DNA from: PALSA-1004 sp046715035
GTDB lineage: Bacteria; Pseudomonadota; Gammaproteobacteria; Burkholderiales; SG8-41
Length of the DNA stretch: 13,263 nucleotides
Direction: 5' to 3'
Assembly (NCBI GenBank): GCA_046715035.1
Contig: JBKJZR010000294.1
Coordinates: 1 to 13,263 of the forward strand
Shown here: piece by piece, positions 12,428-13,263 of the stretch
Numbering within the stretch: the first letter of the stretch is position 1
Layout: each line of letters starts with the position of its first letter
Translations under genes and position numbers: made by a program
Notes under the pieces: generated by a model
What the model was told of the DNA's origin: nothing
Databases searched by the model: none
Seen by the model: only the letters and a program-made list of their open reading frames with translations

Positions 12428-13263
12428 CTAGACCAGCGTCCTGATATCGGTAAGCCTGCCCGTGATCGCGGCCGCAGCGGCCATCGCCGGACTCAGCAAA
12501 TGCGTGCGCACGCCGCGCCCCTGCCGGTTGGGAAAATTGCGCGGCGACGTCGATGCGCAGCGCTCGCCCGGCAGGGCGAAATCGCCATTCGATCCTACGC
12601 ACATCGAGCACGCCGAATCGCGCCATTCGAAGCCGGCTGCGATAAATATGGCCGCCAGGCCATCGGCCTCTGCCCGACGTTTAACCTCGCTCGATCCCGG
12701 CGAGATCATCGCGGGCACGACCGCATGCCTGCCTTTGACGACGGCGGCCGCCGCGCACAGATCGTCGTAACGGGCGTTGGTACACGACCCGATGAAGACG
12801 CGGTCGACCTCGATCGAAGTGAGGGGCGACCCCGGCGTGAGGCCCATGTATTCGAGCGCGCGTTCGATGTGGAGGCGCTGCTCGCCGGCGGCGGCGTCCC
12901 TGGGATCGGGCACGGTGCCGGTAATCGGCAGCGCATCCTCGGGAACGGTACCCCACGTCACCATCGGCGCGATGTCGCCGCCCGCCAGGGCAACCTCCTG
13001 GTCGAACACGGCGCCGGCATCGGAGGGAAGCTTTTTCCACATCGCAAGTGCCTGGTCCCACTGCTCGCCGCGCGGCGCGAACTCGCGCCCGCTTATGTGC
13101 GTGAACGTGGTTTCGTCAGGCGCGATCAGGCCCGCCCGGGCGCCGGCCTCGATCGACATGTTGCAGATCGTCATGCGCTGTTCCATCGTCATCGCGCGGA
13201 TGGTCGAGCCCGCGTATTCCAGCACGTGGCCGCTGCCCCCGCTGATGCCGATCTTGGCGATGA
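12428..13263 (-). CDS. leuC: 3-isopropylmalate dehydratase large subunit-like protein (LeuC family), 5' end cut by window edge
   Basis: This is the C-terminal 277 residues of the aconitase-fold catalytic subunit. The frame runs on through the right edge; LeuC proteins are about 470 residues, so roughly 190 are missing. The visible part begins IAKIGISGGSGHVLEYAG and includes RMTICNMSIEAGARAGLIAP, the first cluster cysteine in FIGSCTN, and the pair in CSMCVGSNGD. GERCASTSPRNFPNRQGRG follows. All three 4Fe-4S ligand cysteines are present, so catalysis is expected. The stretch after the last cysteine differs from the usual CLAMNPD form. The apparent GTG at 13225 is internal and not the start. It is the first visible gene of the leftward LeuCD-PrpD-VOC group. 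Confidence 0.9.
   Translation of the reverse strand, partial: IAKIGISGGSGHVLEYAGSTIRAMTMEQRMTICNMSIEAGARAGLIAPDETTFTHISGREFAPRGEQWDQALAMWKKLPSDAGAVFDQEVALAGGDIAPMVTWGTVPEDALPITGTVPDPRDAAAGEQRLHIERALEYMGLTPGSPLTSIEVDRVFIGSCTNARYDDLCAAAAVVKGRHAVVPAMISPGSSEVKRRAEADGLAAIFIAAGFEWRDSACSMCVGSNGDFALPGERCASTSPRNFPNRQGRGVRTHLLSPAMAAAAAITGRLTDIRTLV

Noticed and set aside
11782..13263. Ordinary leucine-biosynthesis leuCD
   Set aside because: Not excluded, but the altered substrate-loop motifs and the coupled PrpD and VOC genes in place of leuB make a catabolic paralogue more likely.

Overview
The window is a dense, GC-rich stretch whose gene content points to a betaproteobacterium, most likely Burkholderiales or a relative. 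The best clue is four separate periplasmic substrate-binding proteins of the TctC/Bug family, a family greatly expanded in Bordetella, Cupriavidus and related genera. No rRNA, tRNA, insertion sequence, phage gene or CRISPR array is visible. All assignments come from reading motifs in the sequence; no database search was run.

Layout. (1) Positions 8047 down to 1, minus strand: seven tightly packed genes reading leftward. They are a gamma-glutamyltransferase-like Ntn hydrolase, a TctC/Bug protein (its GTG start overlaps the hydrolase stop), a second TctC/Bug protein, a cytosolic LVIVD-repeat beta-propeller, a D-2-hydroxyacid dehydrogenase, a third TctC/Bug protein, and a fourth TctC/Bug protein cut by the window edge. 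(2) Positions 8048-8314: a 267-base divergent intergenic region, the probable control region for both sides. (3) Positions 8315-9915, plus strand: a family I CoA-transferase-like pair. Subunit A is split by one in-frame TGA at 8633-8635, and subunit B lacks the usual catalytic glutamate. (4) Positions 13263 down to 9947, minus strand: leuC-like (cut by the right edge), leuD-like, MmgE/PrpD family and a small VOC (glyoxalase-fold) protein. This group meets the CoA-transferase genes tail to tail.

How the genes may work together (inference). The set looks like an accessory catabolic region for an organic, probably di- or tricarboxylic, acid. Bug proteins would capture carboxylates in the periplasm. 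LeuCD-like and MmgE/PrpD proteins hydrate or dehydrate hydroxy-acids. The D-2-hydroxyacid dehydrogenase interconverts hydroxy- and keto-acids. The CoA-transferase-fold pair either moves CoA or hydrolyses or cleaves a CoA thioester. The GGT-like enzyme probably hydrolyses an amide. The substrate cannot be read from sequence. No TctA/TctB membrane subunits and no regulator gene lie in the window.

The points most worth a second look are the in-frame TGA in CoA-transferase subunit A, the subunit B without the catalytic Glu, the motif variants in the LeuCD pair beside a PrpD homologue, and the seven-bladed LVIVD protein embedded in a Bug cluster.
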